Shown: in pieces, positions 37,145-49,119 of the stretch | Layout of the letters: every line of letters begins with the position of its first letter | Position numbering within the stretch: position 1 is the stretch's first letter | NCBI GenBank assembly: GCA_900660155.1 | Contig: CABFPE010000222.1 | Span: 218,498-282,497, forward strand | Reading direction: 5' to 3' | Length of the DNA: 64,000 bases | Origin: Hofstenia miamia | Lineage: Eukaryota; Xenacoelomorpha; Acoela; Hofsteniidae | Notes under the pieces: model-generated | Seen by the model: the letters and a program-made list of their open reading frames with translations, nothing else | The model's database searches: none | What the model was told of the DNA's origin: nothing | Program-made: the position numbers and the translations under genes

Positions 37145-40100
37145 TTTTTTGAAGAATTTTGCACTTGTGCAAGTATTTTTGCAAGAGATGGCTTTGAATG
37201 TAGTAATAATTTATTTCCTCCACTTAATTAATAAAGCAGCAGGAGAAATTCATGAAACTGTTAAAGTACTTGTTTAAAAATTATAATTTTAGCTGCAGTG
37301 AGGAAATAAATAAGAGTACACTTAATGTTTTGACTATAAGTTGTTGATTTGCAACAAGTTGCGATTATGTCTACTTTATCAACAAATTTCTGACTATGTC
37401 GCGATATTTGTTCAATATTTATACAAGATACCTTTACGAGAAGAGGCATCCACACTAAGATGCGCATGTGCAGAAAAAACTGGTCGATTCTTTGACCAAT
37501 TTTTTTAACGTTAGTGATCTGAACAATTACAGTTCACGAGAAATACGGTTTTCAATGAAATAAGTTTTGGCGTTAGAATTGTTCTATGCAAAGAGTGGCA
37601 TTAAACAAACCTGTTTGTTGTAATCAATCCTGTATGCATATTCCTAATTACAACGTCGACAGATAAAAATATCAAAAAACCTATTTTTTTTCTTTGAACC
37701 TGAAATATAGTGATATCTGCTCTGTGTTTAAAATCCTGATCCAACCCCAATGTCTATTCATACACCATTTATAATCGAGGTCACAAAAAGATCCCAAACA
37801 CCAATCAGCAGTGCATTTTTAAAGCACTAATGAATCGTTAATAACCACACCATAAATTCATTTGTAAATTATTGTACATTTTTCACTTGAATTATAACAT
37901 TAAAAGAAGTCATCTTGAATTGTATGTAGTTTTCTTCAAGCAGTCCACGGAAGCTCTTTCTCAAATTTTCAATACAGCGTAGGTACTATTTCAATGCACA
38001 AATCCTAGCAAACGAAGTCACCACGCAATTTCCAGAAATCCACATCGAGTCATTTTAAGATGTTCTATGGAAAAGTTGCACAGAAGAGCAATTTTTTTTA
38101 TATACAATGTATTACAAAATTTTTATGAGAAAGTGTTGATTCAAAGACATTTAGATTGTTTAGTTTCTTGTGTTTAGCCTGGCATGAAAAGGTGAAATTA
38201 ACAGATGTTCAAGTTTTAACTCTTCATTCTGGTCAAATGACAACTGGTCGTCGAAGTAGCCCCGTCTCACAGGTATTCAATTATTTCAATCATACTAAAA
38301 ACCTAATAGAGATGTGATACTCTTGAAAATAATTGATAAAAATTTTCTAGTTAAATGTTTACGCTATTTTCAGCTATCAGAAAATTATTTTAATCTCTTA
38401 TAGAATGCTGGGAGTTAAGCGTAGACTGTTATTTCGGTGATCATCGAAATTTAAATTCGTTATTAGATCATTTACGCGTGGAACATTTGTTTATTGTTGA
38501 AATCGAAATTCTTCAATAGTATTTCGTATGTTAATAAAGTAGGTTTGAAATCCAATCAACGCTATACAATGGCCTGTCAGTTAAAATAGTCCTATTGTGC
38601 TCTACAATTCAATCAAATTAAACTCAAAATTCAACTGAAACCTTTTCAAGAATTTTCATTTAGTTATCCTGCGTCGGCGGTTCCTCAGGTTGCCGCGGTG
38701 ATCTTCCCACCACAGTGCAATGTTATAACCGCGGTTTTGACGGATCGGACGTTCAGGTTAATATTCTTTATGTAACACTTAAATATCGAAATTTTTGATA
38801 ACTTTTTGTTTCTCCACTCGCATATGTGTTTATTGAATCTCTGCCTTAATTTTGTAGTGGGAGTGCAAAGCGGACATGAGCTCTAAGTATCGATTTGGCA
38901 GAATAGAAGTATCGTGTGAAGGTTACGATTATCCAGATGATCCATACATTTTAAAAGGCTCATGTGGCGTAAGTTTTACTATTATTGTTAATCAGTTAAA
39001 TTTTATATAATTTAGCTCGAATATAATCTTGATTACACACATGGATATGGAGGCCATAGTAACAGCGATTCGTAAGTTTAATACTAATAGTGATTTTGTT
39101 GTAATTCTATTACTTGTATCATTAGTAATTTATTTTAAAATTATCATAATCCTTTAGAATTGCTAGAGATACATTATACAGATGTCGACCACTTTAATAT
39201 ATAGATAGTAAACTAAGGATTAGGGTTAGGGTTACTGTTAGATCTAAGATGTTAGAGTTTCCCTTAAACAAATATAACAGGGAGACTTTGTACACTCAGT
39301 GTTTCTAATATGTAAAGTTATTTTTTGTACATGCTGTGTATCTACAATGAACTTTTTAATTTAATTCTAGAATGCATACAAAATCAATTTAGAAAGTATG
39401 CATAACATGGTCATTTGACAATGCTACATAAGTTTAAGCCTAAAAGAGTCATGTACAAATGTTATTCATTGATGTAACAGTTTTTACAAATAGACTTCGA
39501 GCATGAGCCACATGTAAGAATATCTCAAACAATGCAGGAAGTTTTCGTCTTATTCGTTTTCCACATCTTGCATAGTTTGTGTTTCGCTTTGCTGCAGGAG
39601 GCGATTCTGACAGGCATCATGCAATTTTTATCTTCGCCATGTCCTGCAAGTTACTTTCCAGGCGTTTTCTTCGTTCAATTTGAGGCGTGCACAGTAACAT
39701 CGACAAAGATATAAAAACCACTTCGACTGTCGTTCAAAATTCCTATTTTAGTGCAGATAGTTATTTGGAGAATAGCTATTTGAACAACATATTATACAGA
39801 GCGTTATTCCAAACTTGTCAGATTTAGATTTCATATGCTATGTAAATGGGCAGCTCCACAGTGAATTAGGCTGGTAACAATTCCGGTTTGCCTTTTGCTC
39901 CTATCGTCACAGTTCAGATGTCTTGTTATAAATTCAAAACGTTGAATTCCTATTGTTGCTGGAAATATGGATCTTCTTGTTTCTGGACTACACAGTGATC
40001 TTCTTGGTTCATCACCACCTTTATGTTCATCACGAGCAATCATCAGTGCAATGTAGGGAAACAGTTCAGATTTCTCAATGGTTGCGCCAGTCTGTGTCTC

Positions 40101-43100
40101 AATTTCTTTGATGTGATTTTTCGTTTAGTTGACTATTTGATCTGAATCTTCCAGGACCAAGTATTTCCAAGAAACAATCCAATTTTATATTTGCTCGATT
40201 AATGATAAATTGCAATGGTCCTTTGTAAACTTGAATCATATTTCACGTTGGTGTTTGTTGCAGTAGTGCTGCTGGTTGATAATATTAATCAAGAGCAAGG
40301 TTAGATAATATTAGGAAGATCATTCGAACCAGCCATTGCATCATAATTGTTGTCACATGCATCATCTGACAATGAAACCTACTTTTGTAAGCTACAGTCC
40401 TATATTCAGTCTGGCGTACCCTGCTGCTATCCTCACTGTCACTTCCTCACGAGAAGCAATCAGCCTGAATAGCAGACATATAATAGCTTGCAGTTTACAA
40501 CGCCTAATAAGAGAGCTTTTCATGTAATAGTAATGCGGATACAACGTATTGTGAGAAGGATTCAAGGTTTAGTGACCCCAACAGTGAACATGGTCAATTG
40601 GCTACAATAATTGGCACTAATCTCCACAACACCCTAATTAGAGAATAAAACAAATACATCAAAGGGAATACTTAGCCTAGCTCAACAGCATTTCTGCCGG
40701 GCGTTCGATTTATATCTTTAGTAGTGATCGCCATTGTAGTTTTTAGTTATGGTAAATTGACTCTATTATGCACTCTAGGGTTAACTGTTTTTTACTTTTG
40801 CACAATTACCATTTTCTTTTGGTTCTAAAATTTTATTCGACAGTAAGGTACTTGTAAATGAATAAATGTAAAAGAGCATTGAAAATGGTGGGTTATGCAT
40901 TACTTTGAAGTAAGTCATCGTGCGCGTGTGAAATTGAATTATTGTAATTTAGTGTGAATTTTATTTTGACTTGTGTTTACTTAGAATTGCTTCCAGATCA
41001 TATAGTTCATTCTCTGGAGTGTTAGTCTTCATAATAGTATGCGCTGTGGTGTTGTACTTTTGTTCCGGTAATTCACATAGTCAGTCTTCTCGTGGTAGAG
41101 GTGGTGGCGGTGGAGGCTATGGGCCTGACACATATCCTTACAGTGGTGGTAGTGGGCATACCGGCTATAATGAAGCTCCCCCACCGTACAACTACAGTAA
41201 AAATTTATTGTTGATATTTCATTTTGTAGTAGAATTCAATTGAACATAATTTCGTTAATTTTCTAAAATTCCGAGATTCTTAACCGTCTGCTAGACTAGT
41301 TTTACGCTATATTTCCATACATGTATTTGTAATACTTTGGATTGTGCAAAACCAGTTGAGTTTGTCTCCATTGAAAACAATAAGCGAAGTTTGTTTGTGT
41401 TAAGCTATTCGAGCTCGAATTTATTAACAAATTATTTTAATACGGCCTTAGGATTTCGTGCTTTAAGGAATTTTAATATCGACAATGCAGACCGTTTGTA
41501 TTGGTTAATTTATAGTTATTAATCGGCATTATAGACACGTCACACAATTAAAATAACCTTCATTTTACCTAGTAAGCTTATGAAATGTGTACCATGTATT
41601 TAAATTTACAACGCATTTAGTTTGAGCAACTATTGTTTCAAACCACTTGTCTAAATTTCCTTTTAGATGATAATTTTTCTGGTTACGGCAGTTCTTGTGG
41701 TGGACGCAATGCATATTCTGGCTATCGATCGAATGGAGGTCCTGGATTTTTTAGTGGTCTCGGACTTGGTGGTGGACTGGGATATTTATTTGGAAGTAGA
41801 AAGTAGTAATTTAGCTTTAAATTTCAAAAAATATTTTTTCAGATTTTTTTCAATAATTTGATTTTTTTCTGTATGAACTACTCCTTAATTCGCATTATAA
41901 TAATATAATTAACTTTTTTTGAGGCTATAACTTAATTTTCGAACTTTTATACTTCATAATTAAATTCTTTAAGTTACAATGAGGATGTTGTGTTTAAGGA
42001 GTACATAATATTGTGTACACCTTGGCTGTGTTCTCAATAAAATGAGCTAATAATTTTTTTGTATTAACTAACAATGTTTCAACTTATACATTACATGATA
42101 TTTACAGAAACTGTTTCTTTTTATTTGTCTAATTCGTAATCCTTATTTAAATTCATTCACAGAAATTTAAATGCTCAAATAATAGTGTATTGAAATGGGA
42201 ATTTTATAGGACACTTTAAATAAAATACGTATGTATAAACTATTAAATGCTTCAGTGGAACTGGGACCATAAATTAAGTAGCTGGGACCACGGATTTCAG
42301 AATATTACTAAAAGTTTTGCTATTTTTATCAGAGTAGGAGTTATGCCGTAAGGCCAATTTCCATGAAACTGGAATGGCATGAGACTAAATGGATTTCCGC
42401 TATATTTATTTTCTAGATAAATTAAGTGAGGGAATCAGGGGTGCCTTTGGGGAGGAACGCGGCGGCTAATACATCCCACTCTTTATTTCGAGGATTTTCA
42501 ATTTTTTCAAAAGAATTTTATCATATAACTATCTATCATAAAATCTATTAGTTAGACTATATGAGTAAAAGTTTCTAAAAAATTGTTGAAACATTTTTTT
42601 TCCACGTTTATAAAATGCAATGAACGCTCTATATAAGACTAAAATACCCTGATCTCGCTAAAATGGAAAGGCGACCCTGTTTTAAGATCCTAGAGCCGCT
42701 TATAAGCGAAACCATCTTATATATTTTATGTGGAAGAATATGCATTTTGTACTTATAAAAGTGTGTATATTTAGCAGCTATAGTGTTTCTGTATATTTTA
42801 TAAACTAAAAGTGTTTGCCAACAGCATTTAAATTGCACTGTCAATAATGCATATTCAGTGGAATCATCAACAATTGTCCAGCCGCTTTCTTGCAAACTGT
42901 TAAAATCAACATGTTCCTTTTAATTATTTATAAATATCTACATACATGTAAATATATTTGAGGTAGAATTTTATAGGCTACGTACGGCAGCAGAAAAATT
43001 AAATGTATTACCGTTTTTTGATTATTTTTGTTGTGTTTCAATTATTGCATGAATTTTTTATCAATTAATTCAAATGTATATATTTTTAGTAATGTTATAA

Positions 43101-46100
43101 TTTTAGTCAAGGCTATAACAACGCGTATTACAATCGGGGGCCTTCAACGTCCTACTACAATAGCTCATCTTCTGGATCTTCATCACAACGTCATACGTCC
43201 TCAGGCATGTTCATTATTCCTAATTACTTGAATTAATTTAACCTGTCCAACTGCTTTGTTGTCCTCTATGCGTAGTAATGGACTGAAGCTGTATGTTAAT
43301 ATGGTTTTGTTTTTATGGATCTTGTGTTTAATACGCTTCTCTTGTATAAGAATGAGTGCAACAGTTTGCATTAATTTCATTTGTGCCACAGTTATCGACT
43401 TGACAGATTGGTAAATAAATTATCTATAAGTTCCAAAGATCTACATACGACCCGGGGAACATTCTTGTGGTTAACATTCATATTGTTCTTTACTGTTAAA
43501 CTGTTAAAACTAAACGTTGAAAGTCCAGAGAAAATAGAACGTGTTTGCAGTGGAATTCATTTGGGAAACACATATGGTAGTGTAATGAATGTTCTTGGTT
43601 TTAGATTCAAAGCCCATGATCTGTGCTGAGGCTTTGTCAGCATTCGAAAAAACAGAGAAATGCTCACTTGTTGAAACTAACAGTCCTATCAGTGATGCAA
43701 GAACTAAAGAGAACGTTTCTCAATGCCTCAATCAATCAAAGAAAAACCTCAGATTAGCTACAGCGTTTATCAAATGTGCTGACCTATTGCAGGCAACCAT
43801 GAAACACATTTTCAATGGGCGAAATTCCATCGCTACAGCCTGCGAGTTGTAAATTGGATGAAAATATTTTTGACTTTGCCTCTTAAATGTTTTCCCAACA
43901 TCGACATATTTGGAGCAGTAGACAAATGAAGCACCTATTATGTTTAGAATTCCATTTCCGAAAAGAATATACTTGCCTAAGTTCTGAGCATGGGTTGGTG
44001 TGCTATAGGTTACAAGCGAGTGTCGGAGAAATGACTTTCAAAGTTACTCTTTGAAGAAGATATCTTCAGCAAGACTGCGATTCCCTCACACCTCCAAAAT
44101 GTCATATATATGATTTTCTACATCAAATCTTCCCCATCAGACTTTTTGCTTCAAAAGGAGATATCATTGCCTTAAATAAGGTTTCCCAATTTAAAACTGA
44201 TTTTGTTATAGTTATTCCAATATTCTTATATACTTCCTTGTAATTTATCATTTTGCACAGAATTGTTCTTCGATATTAAGCTTAAGCGTTAAAAATTGCA
44301 TGTTGATGATTGAAATATTAGGGCCATTATAGTTATTTTAGCCGCTACAATTCTTCTTCAATCACTCTGCATAATAATTTGTCATCGTACAAATTACTTT
44401 CTTCAGACATGCATCCAATTAAATTAAAGTAGTAGTAAAATGACATTATTGTACTAACGTACAGACTAACATTATTAAAAATTAATAAAAGCACACAGAC
44501 TTAAACATGCGGCATTTAGTACACGGCAAACCAAGTGATAAGAACACGAGTAGACGATATTGAAGCTGTCAACAAATTAGTGCACGATTCAAGACGTTTT
44601 ATATCAGATAAGTTTGCAGTCCAAGTACAGGAAGCATACGTCAGAGTTGATAAGACTAACGTTTTATATAAAATAACTTTATCTCTGACTAGTGCACAAA
44701 AAGGAATGTTTCTTTTCAACTGAGTAAATATTGCATTGCACGACCTAATCTTCTGAGAGATATGTAAACTCCAACTAAGAGTTTGAGAAATTAGCAGACC
44801 AAGATCCCTAACAAAAGACGCCGAAGAGAGCCAGAAATCCAACTGAACACCCTTAATAGATGGGATAGCGAGTAGTTTAAATTTACCAGTGTTAAATTCC
44901 ATACCAATTTGCAAAACCCATTTTAAAATTGCCAAATAATCAGCATAGGGATCCGAAGTATGATTAGAGAGCAACTTTCCGTCATCAGCATAAAGCATTG
45001 GAACTGTAGTCAAACAGACATCAGGCAGGATATTAATATGAAGAATGAATAAGAGTGGCCCAAGTACGGATCCTTGGGGCACTCCACTTGTCACGGGGAG
45101 GAAATGAGATTTGGTACCATTCACACGTACGTATTGATAACGATTAGATAAATATGATTGAAATAGTTTCAACAAATCACCACCAATACCGATATCTTTC
45201 AATTTGCGAAGAAAAATATGATGAGGTACTTTATCAAATGCCTTTGAGAAATCAGTATATAAAACAATGATATCTTTATTATCATCAAAATCGTGATAAA
45301 CGCGATCCAAAAAATGTAGAAGTTGTGTAACTATTGAGCGGCGTTTCAAGAATCCAAATTGCGCATTTGATATCATTTGACGAATAATAGGATACAGTAG
45401 CTTAGCAAGTAACTTCTTAAAACAAATTGATATCTTAGGTAGCAAACTTATAGGTCGATATTTCTTAACCAACTTCTTATGTCCAGAGCCAATTTTGTGG
45501 ATAGGTAAAATCTGAGCTATTTTCCATATCTCGGGATTATTACATGAATGTATGACAGGTTTAAACAACTGAAGAACATGAGGTGCAAGATGCGTAGAGT
45601 ACTGTTTTAAAAAAGAGCCAGGCAAGTTGTCATACGCCGCTCCGGTCGAGGTGACACTAGACAGCTGTACAATAATATCATCCAGATTAATTTCAAGATT
45701 GTTGTGTAGAGGGTTGAAAATCATGAATAATATCATCGCTCTTATCGGTAAAAACAGAAGCAAAATAAATGTTGAAATAATTAGCAACATCATTATAAGA
45801 AGTCAACGCCGTATCGTCCAAAAACATAAGACGAGGAAGTTTCAAATTCGATAAAGCCGTGAGCAATTTAAAACAAGAGACGGATGATGATTTAACAGCA
45901 AAGCTTTGAAGAAAAATCTTTTTGTCCATCTCAATTGACTGGTATAGGGTCTTCTTATTTTCAAGGTACTTAGATATATTATTACCAAAGGAAATTTCCT
46001 AAATTTGCGTTTAGAGGAGGCGCAAATATTTATCAAGTGAATCGTATGAGACGAGAAATATCCAGGAAAAAGTTGTCTTTTTTCTTTTACAAGGCACATT

Positions 46101-48429
46101 TTGAGAAATGACATCAAAAATCATATCATACCATTGTGTAACATAGTTTGAATCACCTAGATCATTAACGAAAGAATAAAGAGACGTATCCAAACCAAGA
46201 TACTCCGAGTCAGCCTGACTAAATGAAAAACAAGGATCGTCTTGTATTGAATTACAGCCATAAACCTCATCAATATCAGCAAACTTATCAAATTCAATAC
46301 TCAAGGCAATAGCAACATGATCAATGAAGCTCTCCGAGGGAGGTATAATGTCAGTAACCAAGAGCGGGGGGGGGAATCGGTGAAAACCAAATCTAGAGTA
46401 TTACCACTAACATGTGTTGGGAAATCCACTAGTTGATCCAGCAACATTGAAAAAATAAATTCCATAATTTCATTATCAAATTTATGAGGAGTTTAAAAAG
46501 ACTCCCAGTCAGCATCTGGAAAATTGAAATCTCCACATAAAATAATCGAAGAATTATCAGATAACACGGAATTTTTTGAACAAAATAAATTAAACGTTGC
46601 TAAAGAATGCTTGAAAAAATCAAGAACGTCAGTAGTTGTGGGTCGGTAATTGCTGGAGGGATCTATAATCAAATAATGAGGATTACATAAATCTTTAAAT
46701 CAACTATGGCACTGCATGCGAAATCAACAGCATTCTCAGGTCTAATTTCAGTACAGCAAAGAGTTATCACAAAGGATTAGACAACCACCATGACTTCGTA
46801 GAGAACAACGATCACTACAAGATACCGGTGTTAGAGTAGACGAGGGAAAGATGTCTGTTGTAAAATTAGAGTCAAACCAAGTTTCAGTAACACAGGCAAT
46901 ACCGCATTGAAATAAGGAAATATAAGAAGATAGGCTAAGCCGTCGGTTCAAACTAAGAAGGCTTTGACAGTTCATATAAAGTATATTAATAACAGATTTG
47001 TAATTTACACCACCATTCAAGCAGTTAGGAAGTAGTCAGTCTGAATCAACCGCTACCTTGCTGCCATTATGATATAGTTCGAGATTTCAAATTCGGAGTT
47101 CAGATTTGCTAATACCACTATTAATCATTTCCCAACGCTTTTAGCAATATTTTTTCCAAGTTGTGTTCTTCCCGCGTAAAAGCTGAATAAATGAAAACAG
47201 GTTAATCGAAACTTTTGAGTTTATTAGCGTTCGAAAGAATAATTCGATTATCCCAAGCAGATTGTAACTTAACAACAACATGTCGAGAACGACCACTAGA
47301 AACTTTACCCAAGCGGACCACATCTTCAATAACAACGTTTCTGCAAACATTGAGATAATTAAATAGCTTTTCAACTGTCTCCTATCACCAATCATTCTCC
47401 AATTGGTATTATGATCAACGATTTCTTTTAAGCCCTTGATACGAATGCTAGTAGAGGTATCATTTTCGTGGTTTGATTTAGAAAGTTCACGAGAACTTTC
47501 TTGAATCTGCTTAACGTGGGTATCAATTTTTGCTTCAAGCTCAATTAGGCGTTTATCAATTGCTTCATTGGAGAGAGAAATTCGCGATTGTATAAAACGG
47601 TTAAGTATCAAGCCTTTATTACCGTTTTCAATACAACTATTGCAAAATGTGATAATGTTATCTTGCGCAGATTTCAATCCTTCCAGCACTGTATAGAAAA
47701 TCCAGTACAATCTGCATTCCAATGTAATTTAGTATCACAAGTAGCACACAGAAAACATTTTCTATCATGATCAATCGTATGATTGCACGTAGAACATAAT
47801 GTAATAATATGAGACAACGTGTTTTCCATATTAGCACCGAAAAGACAAACACGATCGAACCAAGCAATAACAACCTTTACGGTGAGAAAACACTGAAGAA
47901 ACGTTGTGAGAGTTATGTACCAGTCTATATTTTAGGTTTTTAATAAACATTTATAAGCAAGTTAATGGATTTTATTTATTATATTAACAAGTCATTTTTT
48001 TCTTAGTAATCTACAAATTGCTATAGAAACTGGGAAATTGTCGACTTTGCCATGTACTAAATTTTTCAAATTGAATTCATAAAGATAATTCAAATTGAAA
48101 AATTGCATGTGTAATTGGCATGCATGTTAGTTGGAAAAATGGACTTAAGTTTTTAATTCCTCTATTGAGCAGCAAAAATCTTTCACTATTACCAATATCC
48201 CACTTTCATTGCCTTTCTGAGTGCCAATGTTATTAATGTGTACACTTTCTTCTAATTGTGTACAGTGTGCACACTACCGTTCTACTTTACTATTCACGGT
48301 GCGTCTATATATAGACAAAATCTGTAGTGGATTTTTTTCGTTTTTTTCTATATATAGACGCACCGTGTATTGCTCTTTATTATGATGACGCTGATTCTCT
48401 TAGGATTTGGCGGTACTCGTAGAAGATGA
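33290..48429 (+). CDS. SARAF: SARAF (TMEM66), store-operated calcium entry regulator, 9 exons
   Basis: A single-pass ER membrane protein that slows store-operated calcium entry through STIM1. Nine exons join in frame to 294 residues (human about 339). A signal peptide (1-19) is followed by a luminal domain with six Cys (54, 61, 71, 85, 102, 118) and conserved blocks LTLHSGQMTTGRR, DVQWECKADM, VSCEGYDYPDD and GSCGLEYNLDYT. One membrane span (about 149-164) leads to a Gly/Ser/Tyr-rich cytosolic tail with PPPY (about 203-206), GPGFFSGLG and GYLFGS, ending GGTRRR as in vertebrates. All introns are GT-AG except the last, GC-AG. An in-frame ATG at 33230 could extend the N-terminus, but 33290 gives a normal signal peptide. 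Introns are full of transposon remnants, including an antisense LINE in intron 8. Confidence 0.93.
34010..34260 (-). pseudogene. Possible pogo/Tigger-like transposase C-terminus
   Basis: On the minus strand a frame is open for about 70 codons, from NKFLRTKSK through an acidic run (AEREEIELDEDSD) to PPTAMEMLHCF and a stop. An acidic segment followed by such a helix resembles the C-terminus of pogo/Tigger transposases. The catalytic core was not found. It lies in SARAF intron 1. Confidence 0.3.
35127..35380. repeat. (TA)n microsatellite around a 188-N gap
   Basis: The TA runs at about 35127-35161 and 35351-35380 flank Ns at 35163-35350. The gap is probably an unresolved longer (TA)n array; nothing coding should be inferred. 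It lies in SARAF intron 1. Confidence 0.9.
35385..35560. mobile_element. Possible end of a TA-target DNA transposon
   Basis: Directly after the (TA)n run, ccgtattttccggccaataa begins a GC-richer stretch with several tcgatcg-type palindromes. Similar accgtatttt-ccg starts occur on DNA transposons of other animals, by memory. The opposite end was not found, so this is tentative. Confidence 0.25.
35561..38177 (+). other. Rest of SARAF intron 1
   Basis: AT-rich; (TA)n run at about 37113-37137. No domain recognised. Confidence 0.5.
38178..38272 (+). CDS. SARAF: SARAF exon 2
   Basis: Residues 20-51 after acceptor tgtttag; contains the LTLHSGQMTTGRR block. Donor cag/gtattc, phase 0. Confidence 0.92.
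38664..38756 (+). CDS. SARAF: SARAF exon 3
   Basis: Residues 52-82 with Cys54, Cys61 and Cys71, ending GSDVQ before gttaat. The exon is visibly more GC-rich than its introns. Confidence 0.93.
38858..38968 (+). CDS. SARAF: SARAF exon 4
   Basis: Residues 83-119, WECKADM to GSCG, with Cys85, Cys102 and Cys118. The strongest family match of the gene. Donor gtaagt. Confidence 0.95.
39016..39071 (+). CDS. SARAF: SARAF exon 5
   Basis: Residues 120-137, LEYNLDYT then a Gly/His-rich linker. Intron 4 before it is only 47 nt. Phase 2 donor gtaagt. Confidence 0.92.
39220..39234 (+). repeat. Short interstitial telomere-like repeat
   Basis: ttagggttagggtta, two and a half units of the animal telomere motif, in SARAF intron 5. 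Short enough to be chance. Confidence 0.5.
39831..40130 (-). pseudogene. piggyBac-type transposase fragment
   Basis: On the minus strand, in SARAF intron 5. It reads IALMIARDEHKGGDEP, then SIFPATIGIQRFEFITRHL and a short DDRSKR segment, matching the N-terminal third of the DDE_Tnp_1_7 (piggyBac) domain, where a SxxRFxxIxRxLrFDD pattern is conserved. The catalytic DDD part is missing. Upstream codons IKEIETQTG may belong to it. The window also contains TTAA-flanked MITEs that such a transposase family would mobilise. Confidence 0.6.
40985..41196 (+). CDS. SARAF: SARAF exon 6
   Basis: Residues 138-208: the membrane span VLVFIIVCAVVLYF, then a Gly run and PPPYNY. Acceptor tacttag fits phase 2 exactly, completing a Ser codon. 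Confidence 0.9.
41667..41802 (+). CDS. SARAF: SARAF exon 7
   Basis: Residues 209-253 with GPGFFSGLG and GYLFGS. Donor gtagta, phase 2. If the intron is kept, translation stops two bases on at TAG 41804-41806, giving a shorter form ending SRK. Confidence 0.88.
43107..43204 (+). CDS. SARAF: SARAF exon 8
   Basis: Residues 254-286, Tyr/Asn/Ser-rich tail. It ends at cag before gcatgt, a GC donor. Read-through gives a different ending that stops at TAA 43234-43236. Confidence 0.85.
43237..44510. other. SARAF intron 8, 5' part
   Basis: Two plus-strand open frames (43381-43629 and 43589-43852) overlap in different registers and look coding-like, but I recognise no domain. They may be pieces of an unidentified transposon or retrocopy. 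Confidence 0.3.
44516..45793 (-). pseudogene. LINE ORF2, reverse transcriptase part
   Basis: The open frame of 425 codons spans most of the RT domain: KKYRPISLLP, LYTDFSKAFDKVPH (first Asp), SGVPQGSVLGPLLF, MLYADDGKLL (catalytic Asp pair), then LGLLIS and TLTYAS in the thumb. The catalytic residues are intact. The linker to the endonuclease (45800-46010) is broken into short frames. The stop is near 44516. Confidence 0.9.
46011..47020 (-). pseudogene. LINE ORF2, APE-type endonuclease part
   Basis: INILYMNCQSL near the start and ACVTETWF (the catalytic Glu block) are clear. GDFNFPDADW, the Asp/Asn catalytic block, lies near 46520-46550, and a DHVAIAL block near the end of the domain is at about 46310. 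Frames change several times and a stop falls directly after the GDFN block. In the family this nuclease nicks the target DNA. Confidence 0.75.
47121..47829 (-). pseudogene. LINE ORF1 with PHD-like zinc finger
   Basis: It starts at ATG 47829. The finger reads CSTCNHTI, then CFLCATC and LHWNADC, a C2-C2-H-C pattern as in CR1 ORF1 proteins (nucleic-acid binding). A frameshift near 47700 is followed by a helical part (LIELEAKIDTHVKQIQESS) and IRIKGLKE. A further frame change near 47390 leads to the C-terminal part, which ends at TAA 47123-47121. Confidence 0.7.
48295..48367. repeat. 21-bp perfect inverted repeat before SARAF exon 9
   Basis: Arms 48295-48315 (cacggtgcgtctatatatag plus a) and 48347-48367 are exact reverse complements, with a 31-nt T-rich loop. 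It ends 36 nt before exon 9, so in the pre-mRNA the hairpin would sit beside the branch-point zone. It may be a tiny foldback transposon. Confidence 0.9.
48404..48429 (+). CDS. SARAF: SARAF exon 9 (terminal, 8 codons plus stop)
   Basis: After acceptor attctcttag, the phase-1 join gives GFGGTRRR and TGA, matching the conserved vertebrate C-terminus. It lies 5.2 kb from exon 8, and it is the C-terminal match that identifies it. Confidence 0.82.
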
Positions 48430-48537
48430 TTTTGCTCTTTCACCCATGTGCTTCATTTGTATTGTATCTAATGTATATTTGAAAGTGTTTAAATTATATT
48501 TTCAATGTGAATTTGTAAATGTTTATAAATGTGTGAA

Positions 48538-48543
48538 AATAAA
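48538..48543 (+). terminator. SARAF: SARAF polyadenylation signal AATAAA
   Basis: A canonical hexamer 109 nt after the SARAF stop codon, in the expected place for a short 3' UTR. Confidence 0.65.
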
Positions 48544-49119
48544 ACCATTTGGATAAAATTTATATTGTATATCTCGAATTTATTCTGGACAACTAAAATT
48601 TCATTTCATAATTAACTATTCACTTAGTCGTATGAAATGACAATAGAATAAATTAAGTAAACCATTTATGAAACTATAAACTGGTTCAATAATTTCATGG
48701 GCAAATTGAGTTATGTCTAATGTTAATTGCCTAAATACTAGTGCCATGTTTCTCATTCCTGCAGCTAGTTTTTTTAATTCTTTTATTAATGCGTTCAGGC
48801 GTAGTCTTAGAGGGACGGCACCCTCTAGTTGTTAAGCTGGTTAATTTTTCCAGAATATGTAGATATCGTTAGCATGTTCAATTAAAATTCAATCAGTTTA
48901 TAGATAAGATAAGATGAGATTATTTATTCATAACTGTTCATAATTAAATTACTGATAATTTATCTGGATAGCGTCAATATATTCACAAAATACATATATA
49001 CAAATCACATAAATTATAAAAACAAATATTCCAGACTATGGATAAATTAATTTAGTACTATTTTAATACCAAGTTATAGTATAGTCATTGTTATAAAATT
49101 TGTATAATAGCCATGATTT

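Larger units (their letters stand above)
44516..47829 (-). mobile_element. CR1-like LINE, antisense in SARAF intron 8
   Basis: A two-ORF non-LTR retrotransposon, nearly full length. ORF1 has a PHD-like zinc finger, and ORF2 has an APE endonuclease and a reverse transcriptase. This arrangement is typical of CR1-clade LINEs. Each ORF is interrupted by frameshifts or stops. It lies opposite to SARAF, so its poly(A) signals do not act on SARAF. No target duplication could be set; the 3' end seems to lie around 44400-44516. Confidence 0.85.

Noticed and set aside
39220-39234. True telomeric or fusion site
   Set aside because: Only two and a half TTAGGG units inside a SARAF intron; too short to claim.
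41667-41861. Separate short gene in the ATG frame at 41667
   Set aside because: This frame is out of register with the exon 7 reading frame of SARAF, which explains the sequence.
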